Positions 1 to 7,656 of a DNA stretch of 55,421 nt are shown here, one piece after another (within the stretch, counting starts at the first letter, position 1; the number at the start of each line of letters is the position of its first letter). The notes beneath the pieces were generated by a model that worked only from the letters and a program-made list of their open reading frames with translations, had not been told where the DNA came from and did no database searches. The translations under genes were made by a program, and so were the position numbers. Source of the stretch: WLJO01 sp945889085 (GTDB lineage Bacteria > Actinomycetota > Acidimicrobiia > Acidimicrobiales > Ilumatobacteraceae); contig CAMDBM010000017.1 in assembly GCA_945889085.1 (NCBI GenBank), forward strand, positions 1 to 55,421. Reading direction: 5' to 3'.

Positions 1-526
1 CAGCAACTTCCTCGCGTACCAACTCGCTCGCGCCCTCGGCCGCAGCGAGGTGCTGAACGTCGTGCGCTTCGAGAGCGTGCAGCCCCGCTACAACCTGCTG
101 TTCCGCGAGATCGAGCGGGAACTGCTGCCGCTGTGCGATGACGAGAACCTTGCGGTCATCCCCTACAACCCGCTCGCAGGTGGCCTCCTCACCGGCAAGC
201 ATTCCAAGGGTGCTCCCACCGAGGGCACCCGCTTCACGCTCGGCGGTGCGTCGCAGCGCTACCAAGAGCGGTACTGGCACGATGCGATGTTCGACACCAT
301 CGAGGCCCTCCAGCCGATCGCTGCGGACCTCGGCATGACCATGGCCCAGATGTCGGTTGCCTGGGTACTCGCGAACAGGACGATCACTTCCCCGATCATC
401 GGGGCCTCGCGGCCCGAACAGCTAGCGGATGCGATCCGCGCCGTCGGCACGCCCCTCGACGCGGACGTGAAATCCGAACTCGACCGCCTCACCCACGAAT
501 ACCGATTCGGTGACCACATCCAGTGA
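1..526 (+). CDS. Aldo/keto reductase, C-terminal part (gene starts before window)
   Basis: The frame is open from base 2, so about 174 C-terminal residues of a NADPH-dependent aldo/keto reductase barrel are visible. They begin with SNF, then VQPRYNLL (the barrel strand that lines the nicotinamide site), the PLAGGLLTGK loop, and near the end the cofactor-phosphate motif SPIIGASRPEQL. The N-terminal Asp/Tyr/Lys/His active-site residues lie outside the window. The stop overlaps the next gene by 17 bases, suggesting co-transcription. The reaction class is carbonyl/alcohol oxidoreduction; the substrate cannot be told. Confidence 0.9.
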   Translation, partial: SNFLAYQLARALGRSEVLNVVRFESVQPRYNLLFREIERELLPLCDDENLAVIPYNPLAGGLLTGKHSKGAPTEGTRFTLGGASQRYQERYWHDAMFDTIEALQPIAADLGMTMAQMSVAWVLANRTITSPIIGASRPEQLADAIRAVGTPLDADVKSELDRLTHEYRFGDHIQ

Positions 527-1325
527 TCCGGCCCCGGTGACCGAGGGCATCGAGATTCCGCTCCCGGGCGGCATGGGGTCGGGCGGGTTGGTGGTGCGTG
601 TCGGCGACACCGTGCGCAGGCCGATCGTCGCGCAAACAGCGCCGGTTGAGGCGTTCCTCTCCCACCTCGCGTCGGTCGGATTCGACGGCGCACCCGAGCC
701 GTTGGGGCGCGATGCCAAGGGTCGCAGCATCCTCACGTGGATGCCCGGCGACGTGGCGCTTCCCCCGTTCCCTGCGTGGGTGGCTACCGACGAGGCGCTC
801 GTCAGCGTCGCACTTCTACAGCGCCGGATGCACGACGCGTCACGCTCGTTCGCGTTCCGCCCGCTCGCTCCGTGGTACCGACCGAACCTTCCCGACGCCG
901 GCCCCGGCGCAATCGTGTGTCACAACGACCTCTGCGTGGAGAACGTGGTGCTGGTCGACGGTCGTGCCTCTGCCTTCATCGACTTCGACTTCTCCGCACC
1001 CTCGGACCCCCTGCTCGACATCGCTATCGCGTGCCGGCACTGGGTGCCGTTCAAGGACCCCGTTGACGTGGTGGACGGGTTTGCCGGAGTTGACCAGATG
1101 CGTCGCTTCGCGCTGTTCTGCGACGCCCACGGCCTGAGCGAAACGCAGCAGGCCGAGGTGGTGGCACACGGTCTCGGGTTCCTCGACCGTGCCCTCGTCA
1201 CCATGCATGCCAAGGCCACCGAGGGCCTGCCGCTGTACGTCGCCGTCTGGGAGAATGGTTACGAAACACAGAACCGTCGCAGCCACGACGGGCTGCGACG
1301 GTTCGGCGAGACGCTGTTGCGCTGA
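510..1325 (+). CDS. Aminoglycoside phosphotransferase/kinase-fold (APH) family protein
   Basis: This 271-residue protein starts at GTG 510 inside the end of the aldo/keto reductase gene. The catalytic loop is intact: CHNDLCVEN gives His138, Asp140 (the expected base) and Asn145, followed by the metal-binding IDFDF (Asp158/Asp160) and DPLLDIA. It should be a soluble ATP-dependent small-molecule kinase of the APH/choline kinase fold. The glycine-rich N-lobe is short. Nothing marks it as antibiotic resistance; such proteins in actinomycetes act on diverse hydroxylated metabolites. Compare the gene at 40187, which has lost the equivalent Asp. Confidence 0.82.
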   Translation: MTTSSDPAPVTEGIEIPLPGGMGSGGLVVRVGDTVRRPIVAQTAPVEAFLSHLASVGFDGAPEPLGRDAKGRSILTWMPGDVALPPFPAWVATDEALVSVALLQRRMHDASRSFAFRPLAPWYRPNLPDAGPGAIVCHNDLCVENVVLVDGRASAFIDFDFSAPSDPLLDIAIACRHWVPFKDPVDVVDGFAGVDQMRRFALFCDAHGLSETQQAEVVAHGLGFLDRALVTMHAKATEGLPLYVAVWENGYETQNRRSHDGLRRFGETLLR

Positions 1326-1358
1326 CCGGCTCGAGGCCGGTCGACTACGCGGCTGCGA

Positions 1359-2135
1359 TCACTTCGGCTGCATACGGATTCCACCGTCGACGCGAATAAC
1401 TTCTGCGTTCATGTAGGAGTTGGTGAGGCACTCGACCACCATCGAGGCGAGCTCGGTGGCGAAGCCGAGGCGCCTCGGGAACAGCACGTCCTTGGAGAGA
1501 GTCTCCTTGAACTTGTCGGCAGCCTCGCCCTGACCGTAAATGGGCGTGTCGATGAGGCCCGGGGCGACAGTGTTCACGCGGATGCCGGATGCGGCGAGGT
1601 CACGTGCGAGCGGGAGGCAGAGACCGACGATACCGCCCTTCGACGACGAGTAGGCAACCTGGCCGATCTGGCCGTCGAATGCCGCTACCGAGGTGATGTT
1701 GACGATGGCGCCGCGCTCGCCGTTCACCATCGGCTCGCTGGTGCTGATCGCCGTGGCGGCGATGCGCGCGAAGTCGAACGAACCGATGAGGTTGATGTTG
1801 ATGACTCGGCGGTACCAGTTCATGTCGAACGCCGACTCGTACTTGCCGTCCCTGCCGATGGTGCGCTGCGCGTAGCCGATGCCGGCCGAGTTGACGAGCA
1901 TGCGGACCGGGCCCATCGACTTGGCCATCTCGACGGCCTCGATGATCTGCTCGGTGTTGGTGACGTCGACCTTGGCGAATGCGCCGCCGATCTCCTTGGC
2001 GACCTCCTTGCCCTTGTCCTCCTGCATGTCCGCAATGAGGACGATGGCGCCGCGTGCGGCGAGTTGACGTGCGGTGGCTTCCCCGATTCCGGAGGCCCCA
2101 CCAGTGACGATTGCTACTGCACCTTTGATGTCCAT
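1359..2135 (-). CDS. SDR family 3-hydroxyacyl-CoA dehydrogenase-like oxidoreductase
   Basis: A 258-residue classical short-chain dehydrogenase. TGGASGIG (residues 11-18) is the dinucleotide loop; Asp36 after the second strand favours NAD(H). NSAG follows at 82-85, and the triad is Ser149, Tyr162 and Lys166 (YSSSK). The C-terminal half resembles type 2 3-hydroxyacyl-CoA dehydrogenases (HSD10-like), which fits the many acyl-CoA genes in the window, but the substrate is inferred. It is divergent from the TauD-type gene; only about 96 bases separate their starts. Confidence 0.88.
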   Translation of the reverse strand: MDIKGAVAIVTGGASGIGEATARQLAARGAIVLIADMQEDKGKEVAKEIGGAFAKVDVTNTEQIIEAVEMAKSMGPVRMLVNSAGIGYAQRTIGRDGKYESAFDMNWYRRVININLIGSFDFARIAATAISTSEPMVNGERGAIVNITSVAAFDGQIGQVAYSSSKGGIVGLCLPLARDLAASGIRVNTVAPGLIDTPIYGQGEAADKFKETLSKDVLFPRRLGFATELASMVVECLTNSYMNAEVIRVDGGIRMQPK

Positions 2136-2231
2136 AAGTCCGACAGGCTAGGCCCCGGGAGCGGCACCCACCCGTCCCGCAGCCCGTCCGACCCCACTCA
2201 CCGGGGAAAACGGCCTGCTACCGTCCCGCAT

Positions 2232-3083
2232 GTGATCACGGTCGAACCGCTCCAGGCCACGCTCGGCGCCACCGTCCGGGGGGTGCGCCTTGCCGCCCTC
2301 GGAAACGACGAGTGGGCGCTCGTCCACGCTGCGTTCCTCGAGCACGCCGTGCTGGTGTTCCCCGAACAGCACCTGTCCGGCGACGAGCAGGCGGCCTTCG
2401 GGAGTCGGTTCGGGCGCTTCGAACGGCTCACTGGGGCCAACGAGGGCCTCACCCCGATCACGAACCGGCTGAAGGACGGAACGCTGCGCCCAGAGGACGA
2501 CCCGGTTATGCACATCCTCAAGGGCAACGAGGGTTGGCACACCGACAGTTCGTACATGCCGCTCGCCGCGAAGGCCTCGATGCTGTCTGCTCACATCGTG
2601 CCGGCCGAGGGTGGCCACACCGAGTGGGCCGACATGCGTGCCGCCTATGACGTGCTCCCAGCGGACGTGAAGGAGCGCATTGCGGGGCTGAGCGCCTATC
2701 ACTCGATCGAGTGGTCGCAGGCGCAACTCGGGTTCACGGATGCGCCGGCGGGTGCCTACGGCTACGGCGTCGAGAACCCCCCGCTGCGCCCGCTCGTGAA
2801 GATCCATCCCGAAACCGGCCGTCCGTCGCTGTTCATCGGGCGCCACGCACACGCAATCCCCGGCCTCGCGCCGGAGGAGTCCGAGCAGTTGCTCGACGGG
2901 CTTCTGGACAACGCCTGCCAGCCGCCGCACCTCTACGAACACGATTGGCAGGTCGGCGATCTCGTGGTCTGGGACAACCGGTGTGTGCTGCACCGTGCAC
3001 GCCCGTGGGACTACACCGTGCCGCGCCTGATGAAGCACACCCGCATCCAGGGCGAGCTCGCCTCCGAAGGCGTCTCGGCCTAA
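2232..3083 (+). CDS. TauD/TfdA-family Fe(II)/2-oxoglutarate dioxygenase
   Basis: The frame is open from 2064, but that would run into the divergent SDR gene. GTG 2232 gives a normal 283-residue protein beginning VITVEPLQATLGATVRG, the usual family opening. The iron facial triad is His103-x-Asp105 (WHTDSSY) and His254 (VLHRARPWD); Arg265/Arg271 (RLMKHTR) supply the 2-oxoglutarate contact. The family hydroxylates taurine, alkyl sulfates, aryloxyacetates and similar compounds using O2. A sulfonate role would agree with the sulfur genes at 21-30 kb, but those are distant and the substrate is unproven. It converges on rnhA with a 14-base gap. Confidence 0.87.
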   Translation: MITVEPLQATLGATVRGVRLAALGNDEWALVHAAFLEHAVLVFPEQHLSGDEQAAFGSRFGRFERLTGANEGLTPITNRLKDGTLRPEDDPVMHILKGNEGWHTDSSYMPLAAKASMLSAHIVPAEGGHTEWADMRAAYDVLPADVKERIAGLSAYHSIEWSQAQLGFTDAPAGAYGYGVENPPLRPLVKIHPETGRPSLFIGRHAHAIPGLAPEESEQLLDGLLDNACQPPHLYEHDWQVGDLVVWDNRCVLHRARPWDYTVPRLMKHTRIQGELASEGVSA

Positions 3084-3097
3084 CTCATCGTCTGTGG

Positions 3098-3601
3098 TTA
3101 GAACAGGGTGCCCTGGGCGGGTTCGTCGGGGTCCGGGTCGGTGGACGTGACGGGTTGGTCGAACGGTCCAGCAGCAGCAGCGACGGCGAGACGGTCGACG
3201 AGATCGTTCATCGCGTTCCCCGAGTGCCCCTTCACCCAGCGGAACGACACGTTCCCGCGCTGCAGAACGAGATCGACGAGCGGCCTCCAGAGGTCCTGAT
3301 TCGCAACAGGCTGCTTCGATGCGTTTTTCCAGCCCCGACGCATCCACCCCTCCCACCATCGATCCCTAAAACAGTTCACGACATAGGTCGAGTCGCTCGT
3401 GATGATGACTGGATGCTCCGCCGGCAGTGCCTTCAGGGCTTCCAGCACGGCCTGCACCTCCATCCGCTGATTGGTGGTGTGCGGCGCGCCCCCCGAGCCC
3501 CAGGTTGCTCCGTCGGGCGCAACCGCCCACGCCCAACCACCCGGACCGGGATTACCGGAGCACGCCCCGTCGGTGAACACGATGACGGGCTCGTTTGACA
3601 C
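3098..3601 (-). CDS. rnhA: Ribonuclease HI
   Basis: A 167-residue RNase HI that cleaves the RNA strand of RNA-DNA hybrids (R-loops, primers). The catalytic carboxylates are Asp11 (FTDGACSGNPGPGG), Glu48 (NQRMEVQ), Asp70 (TSDSTYVV) and Asp136, with the conserved His126 in VKGHSGN. The substrate-handle region (WWEGWMRRGWK) is also present. The frame is open to 3805, but GTG 3601 gives the normal family length. The start lies only about 32 bases from the divergent pyruvate dehydrogenase gene, so their promoters must overlap. Confidence 0.95.
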   Translation of the reverse strand: MSNEPVIVFTDGACSGNPGPGGWAWAVAPDGATWGSGGAPHTTNQRMEVQAVLEALKALPAEHPVIITSDSTYVVNCFRDRWWEGWMRRGWKNASKQPVANQDLWRPLVDLVLQRGNVSFRWVKGHSGNAMNDLVDRLAVAAAAGPFDQPVTSTDPDPDEPAQGTLF

Positions 3602-3633
3602 ACTTCCACTCTGGCATGGGCGAGAATGGGCGC

Positions 3634-6366
3634 ATGATCTTTGACGGATTCGTCCACTCGCTCCCGGACTCCGATCCGGAGGAGACGAGGGAGTGGCTCG
3701 ACTCGCTGGACGCCGTCGTGGACACCCACGGCAAGACCCGAGCCCGCTATCTCCTCTCTGCGCTGCTCGATCATGCTCGCGAGTTGCAGGTGTCGTTCCC
3801 CGCAACCGTCTCCACCCCGTACGTCAACACGATCCCTGCCGAGTACGAGCCGTGGTTCCCCGGTGACGAGCACATTGAGCGGCGCATCCGCGCTTACGTG
3901 CGCTGGAACGCTGCTGCGATGGTGGTGCGCGCCAACCACCAGGCCGAGGGCATCGGTGGGCACCTCTCCACGTTCGCGTCATCGGCCAGCCTCTACGAGA
4001 TCGGCTTCAACCACTTCTTCCGCGGCAAGGAGGACGGCCAGCCCGGGGACCACATCTACTTCCAGGGGCACGCAGCACCCGGTGTGTACGCGCGTGCGTT
4101 CCTCGAGGGCCGCCTGAGCGCGGACGACCTCGACCACTTCCGTCGGGAGATCGGCCGCGGTGGCGCGGGCCTGTCGAGCTATCCGCACCCGAGGCTCATG
4201 CCCGAGTTCTGGGAGTACCCAACGGTGTCGATGGGCCTCGGCCCCATCACGGCCCTCTATCAGGCGCGCTTCAACCGGTACCTCCACAACCGCCACATCG
4301 ACGACACCTCCCAGAGCCGTGTGTGGGCCTTCCTCGGCGACGGGGAGTGCGACGAACCCGAGACCCTCGGTGCCATCTCACTCGCCGCCCGCGAGCACCT
4401 CGACAACCTCGTCTTCGTGGTGAACTGCAATCTCCAGCGCCTCGACGGACCGGTGCGCGGCAACGGCAAGATCATCCAGGAGCTCGAGGCCACGTTCCGC
4501 GGCGCCGGGTGGAACGTCATCAAGGTGATCTGGGGTTCGCGCTGGGACGAACTGCTCATGAAGGACAAGGACGGCGTCCTGCTCCAGAAGATGAACTCCA
4601 CCGTGGACGGCGAGTTCCAGCGGCTCACCAACGCCCCTGGCAGCGAGATCCGCGAGACGTTCTTCGGACCGGATCCCCGGCTGCGCAAGATGGTGGAGCA
4701 CCTGTCCGACGAGGACCTCATGCTGCTCCCCCGTGGTGGCCACGACTACCGCAAACTGTATGCGGCCTACAAGACGGCGCTCGAGAACCTCGGCAGCGGG
4801 CGCCCCACCGCAATCCTCTGCAAGACGGTGAAGGGCTGGACGCTCGGTCCCGACATCGAGGCGCGCAATGCCACCCACCAGATCAAGAAGATGACTCGTG
4901 ATCAGCTCATCGCGCTGCGCGACCGTCTCTACCTCAACGACGAGATACCCGACGACGCATTCGAGGGCGACGACCCGCCGTACTTCCGCCCGGGCGAGGA
5001 TTCCGTCGAGTACCAGTACCTCATCGAGCGTCGCCGCGCGCTCGCCGGCTCGGTGCCCCAGCGCATGATCCGCACGCGCAAGCCGCTCGGCCAGCCGTCC
5101 GAGCAGGTGTTCGCCGACATCCTGGCGGGATCGGGTACGCAACCGGTATCCACCACCGTTGCGTTCACGCGCCTCCTGCGCAACCTCTGCCGTGACGAAC
5201 AGATCGGCCCGCGCGTGGTGCCGATCATTCCCGACGAGGCCCGCACGTTCGGCATGGATGCGCTCTTCAAGGAACTGAAGATCTACGCGGCCGACGGGCA
5301 GAAGTACCGACCCATCGACGCGAACCTCATGCTGTCGTACGCGGAATCCACGAGCGGGCAGATCCTTGAGGAGGGCATCACCGAGGCAGGCGCAATGTCC
5401 AGTTGGATCGCTGCTGCAACGTCGTATGCCACGCGCGGCGTGCCGATGATCCCGTTCTTCACCTTCTACTCGATGTTCGGGTTCCAGCGCGTCGGGGACC
5501 TCATCTGGCAGGCCGCTGACAGCAGGGCGCGGGGCTTCCTCATGGGAGCTACCGCTGGGCGAACCACGCTCCACGGCGAGGGTCTGCAGCACCAGGACGG
5601 GCACTCGCTTGTTCTCGCCTCCACGGTGCCGGCCTGTCAGGCGTACGACCCGGCATTCGCCCACGAGATGGCCGTCATCGTCAAGCACGGCATCCGACGC
5701 ATGTACGGCGGCGAGCAGGGCCAGAGCACCGATGATGCCGATGTCTTTTACTACCTCACGCTCTACAACGAGAACTACCCGATGCCCCCGATCCCGGATG
5801 AGCCGGGGATCGAGGAGGGGATCGTCCGCGGGCTGTACCGGTGGGCCGAGTCGCCGGCGGGGACCAACGCCCGCGCAACCTTGCTGTTCTCCGGATCGGC
5901 CAACGGCGCGGCCCGCCAGGCCGCAGCCGACCTCGCCGAGCATTTCGGCGTGGGAGCCGAGCTCTGGAGCGCCACGAGCTATAAGCGTCTCCGCGAGGAG
6001 GCACTCGAGGTGGAGCGCTGGAACCGCTTGCACCCGGACCGCGCACCGCGCACCGCGCTCGTCACCCACCTGCTCGCCGACGCGCCCGGGCCGATCGTGG
6101 CCGTCACGGACTTCATGCGGATCGTGCCCGAGCAGATCGCCCGCTTCCTGCCGGGACGGTCGTTCACCCCGCTCGGAACCGACGGTATGGGCCGCAGCGA
6201 TACGCGTGAGGCGCTGCGGCGGCACTTTGAGGTGGACGCCGCCCACATCGTGGTCGCAACGCTGTCGGGCCTCGCTGCCCAGGGCGAGGTGAAGCCCGAA
6301 CTCGTGATGGAGGCCATTCGCCGCTACGGCATCGACCCCGACACGCCGTTCTCGCTGTACGCGTAA
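3634..6366 (+). CDS. aceE: Pyruvate dehydrogenase E1 component, homodimeric type
   Basis: About 910 residues, close to the 887 of E. coli AceE. It decarboxylates pyruvate on thiamine diphosphate and acetylates the E2 lipoyl group to feed acetyl-CoA formation. The cofactor motif is GDG at 235-237 through NCN at 264-266, followed by LQRLDGPVRGNG. The active-site loop His is His415 in ATHQIKKM. The C-terminal regions IPFFTFYSMFGFQR and HGEGLQHQDGHS are typical of AceE. ATG 3634 begins IFDGFVHSLPDSDPEETREWL, aligned with the family start; ATG 3616 is the alternative. Its partners E2 and E3 are not in the window, as is common in actinomycetes. Confidence 0.96.
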   Translation: MIFDGFVHSLPDSDPEETREWLDSLDAVVDTHGKTRARYLLSALLDHARELQVSFPATVSTPYVNTIPAEYEPWFPGDEHIERRIRAYVRWNAAAMVVRANHQAEGIGGHLSTFASSASLYEIGFNHFFRGKEDGQPGDHIYFQGHAAPGVYARAFLEGRLSADDLDHFRREIGRGGAGLSSYPHPRLMPEFWEYPTVSMGLGPITALYQARFNRYLHNRHIDDTSQSRVWAFLGDGECDEPETLGAISLAAREHLDNLVFVVNCNLQRLDGPVRGNGKIIQELEATFRGAGWNVIKVIWGSRWDELLMKDKDGVLLQKMNSTVDGEFQRLTNAPGSEIRETFFGPDPRLRKMVEHLSDEDLMLLPRGGHDYRKLYAAYKTALENLGSGRPTAILCKTVKGWTLGPDIEARNATHQIKKMTRDQLIALRDRLYLNDEIPDDAFEGDDPPYFRPGEDSVEYQYLIERRRALAGSVPQRMIRTRKPLGQPSEQVFADILAGSGTQPVSTTVAFTRLLRNLCRDEQIGPRVVPIIPDEARTFGMDALFKELKIYAADGQKYRPIDANLMLSYAESTSGQILEEGITEAGAMSSWIAAATSYATRGVPMIPFFTFYSMFGFQRVGDLIWQAADSRARGFLMGATAGRTTLHGEGLQHQDGHSLVLASTVPACQAYDPAFAHEMAVIVKHGIRRMYGGEQGQSTDDADVFYYLTLYNENYPMPPIPDEPGIEEGIVRGLYRWAESPAGTNARATLLFSGSANGAARQAAADLAEHFGVGAELWSATSYKRLREEALEVERWNRLHPDRAPRTALVTHLLADAPGPIVAVTDFMRIVPEQIARFLPGRSFTPLGTDGMGRSDTREALRRHFEVDAAHIVVATLSGLAAQGEVKPELVMEAIRRYGIDPDTPFSLYA

Positions 6367-6375
6367 TTCCGCCGA

Positions 6376-6438
6376 CATAGGCTCCGCTCCGCTTCGCCAT
6401 AGTTCGGCGTGCGGCTCGTCGCTGGCGCTTCCCTCGCC
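6376..6438 (+). repeat. Dispersed intergenic repeat, copy A
   Basis: This 63-base segment starts nine bases after the aceE stop and lies between convergent genes. It matches the reverse complement of 16635-16696 at about 50 of 62 positions with one small gap. Shared blocks are CATAG, CTCCGCT, CGCTTCG, a second CATAG, CGGCTCGTCGCT and GCGCTTCCCTCGCC. Here it is enclosed by inverted arms TCCGCCGACA (6368-6377) and TGTCGGCGGA (6464-6473), which could close a large hairpin. It is REP-like; its function is unknown. Confidence 0.75.
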
Positions 6439-6473
6439 ACGGCGCGATCCGTTCGATCACACTTGTCGGCGGA

Positions 6474-7232
6474 TTAAAACTGATTGCGCTGGCGGTCAAG
6501 CCAGCCGAGCAGGATCGCTAGTGCTCGCGGGTCGTGCCGCAGCCGGTGGCCCGCTCCGGAGATAATCCGTAGCTCGGCAGAGCCGTGCGCCTGCGCGATC
6601 TGGCGGGCCTCTGACGTTGGCACCGCCTCGTCGTCGTCACCGTGCATCACGAGGAGATCCCGCGGGGCGAACCGGCGGGCCGCGTCGAGCGGGCGGAAGC
6701 GCTGGAATTCGCGCCCCCACTCATCGAGGTTCGGCGGGAACCTCGGCGTGCGAACCGCGCCGATCTCCCTGGCGTGCTCGAGGAAGCGTCGGGGTTGGTC
6801 CGCCCAGTCCTCGAAGCCGGACCGTGCGCCGAGCATCACCGCACCGTGCACACGCGGGTCGTCGGCCCCGACACAGAGCGCGATCGATCCGCCGGTGTTG
6901 GTACCGACCAGCCACACCCCGAGCGGATCGGTCTCCTCCACGACCACATCGATGGCACGTTTCAAGTCATCGACCCAGCCCTGCAGTGAGAAGTCGCCCT
7001 CACTCTTGCCGCAGCCGCGGAACGTGAACGTCATCGCCGTCCAACCGAGCTCGTTCGCGATCCGGTCCATGAGCTCCGGGAACGTCGAGGCGCTCTGGCG
7101 CGCGTCGAGCGGGCCGATCGGGAAGCCGTGGCACATGATGAGCGCCGTCGTGCGGGCGTCCCTGCCAACAGGCCTCGCCGTGTGCCGGGAGAGCCTCAGC
7201 CCGTCGGAGACGAATTCACCGTTCACGAACAA
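6474..7232 (-). CDS. Alpha/beta hydrolase-fold protein with atypical nucleophile elbow
   Basis: A 252-residue soluble alpha/beta hydrolase-fold protein: CHGFP forms the oxyanion-hole region, FRGCGKSEGDF the next loop, and GTNTGG (110-115) sits where G-x-S-x-G is expected, so the nucleophile position is Asn112. The acid candidates (Asp199-Asp201, HGDDDEAVP) and His229 (GAGHRLRHDP) remain. Without Ser/Cys/Asp at the elbow ordinary esterase chemistry is doubtful; a non-hydrolytic or altered mechanism is possible. Its relatives are COG2945-like small hydrolases. It converges on aceE and has the dispersed repeat at its 3' side. Confidence 0.82.
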   Translation of the reverse strand: MFVNGEFVSDGLRLSRHTARPVGRDARTTALIMCHGFPIGPLDARQSASTFPELMDRIANELGWTAMTFTFRGCGKSEGDFSLQGWVDDLKRAIDVVVEETDPLGVWLVGTNTGGSIALCVGADDPRVHGAVMLGARSGFEDWADQPRRFLEHAREIGAVRTPRFPPNLDEWGREFQRFRPLDAARRFAPRDLLVMHGDDDEAVPTSEARQIAQAHGSAELRIISGAGHRLRHDPRALAILLGWLDRQRNQF

Positions 7233-7265
7233 GCGCCCGGGGATCGCAGGAGCACCGACCGACGG

Positions 7266-7493
7266 TCAGGAGCGGGGCTTGCGGTAGGTGCGGGCCTTCT
7301 GGCCGGGCTTGGCGAGCCGGTACCCGCGGTTGCGGGCCTCGGGCAGCGTGTCAGGCCCGAAGCACAGGTAGGTCTCGGCCGCCATGAGCTCGTCGATGAC
7401 CTCGGTGTCGGTCCAGGTGTCCAGGTCGTACACGAGTTGCGTGCGCTTGTCACCGACGTAGCGGTAGTGCTCGAAGCGAACCGGTCGTTCCAT
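7266..7493 (-). CDS. Small conserved hypothetical protein (75 aa)
   Basis: ATG 7493 gives 75 residues; an ATG 18 bases upstream is possible. The product is soluble, basic at its C-terminus (KARTYRKPRS), with an aromatic N-terminal stretch (RFEHYRYVGDKRTQLVYDLDTW) and DELMAAETYLCFGPDTLPEARNRGYR. It looks like a real compact protein, but I recognise no family and assign no function. It lies 33 bases after the hydrolase start on the same strand. Its upstream region contains the left dyad site of the Fic island. Confidence 0.6.
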   Translation of the reverse strand: MERPVRFEHYRYVGDKRTQLVYDLDTWTDTEVIDELMAAETYLCFGPDTLPEARNRGYRLAKPGQKARTYRKPRS

Positions 7494-7535
7494 ACCCCGG
7501 ACGCTACCCAAGCCGGGCCCCGTCGGCGAAGTACC

Positions 7536-7569
7536 GCTGCCGAACTCAGTTCAGGTTGAGTTCGGCAGC
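7536..7569. repeat. 13-8-13 dyad, left site of Fic island
   Basis: Perfect 13-base inverted arms GCTGCCGAACTCA (7536-7548) and TGAGTTCGGCAGC (7557-7569) flank an 8-base asymmetric spacer GTTCAGGT. The dimensions are those of a loxP-type tyrosine-recombinase core site. The first 24 bases recur exactly and in the same orientation at 9027-9050. It is not downstream of a gene (it lies between divergent genes), so a terminator is unlikely here. Confidence 0.7.
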
Positions 7570-7632
7570 AAGCCCGGATGAGGGTGCGTACATCCACCCG
7601 AACCATAATGCCGGTTGTGAACTAACCGTCAC

Positions 7633-7651
7633 TATACTCTGTTGAGAAGGA
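7633..7651 (+). promoter_or_regulatory. -10 box and Shine-Dalgarno of the fic gene
   Basis: TATACT at 7633-7638 is a near-consensus -10 box, and AGAAGGA at 7645-7651 is a ribosome binding site five bases before ATG 7657, which decides that start. The 5' untranslated region would be only about a dozen bases. No convincing -35 box is seen 17 bases upstream. Confidence 0.5.
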
Positions 7652-7656
7652 CGGTT

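Noticed and set aside
510..1325. Aminoglycoside resistance gene
   Set aside because: The kinase fold is broad; nothing in the sequence or its context points to antibiotic modification.
2148..3359. 403-codon minus-strand frame opposite the dioxygenase
   Set aside because: It spans the dioxygenase and part of rnhA, has no domain features, and both overlapped genes have intact catalytic motifs.
3595..3627. TTGACA as -35 box of the aceE promoter with GAGAAT as -10
   Set aside because: The spacing would be 21 bases and TTGACA overlaps the rnhA start codons on the other strand; not convincing enough to list.
4378..6378. Long open frame (666 codons) antisense to aceE
   Set aside because: High GC and strong codon bias of aceE leave the antisense frame open; composition is His/Arg/Val-rich without recognisable domains, while aceE matches its family throughout.
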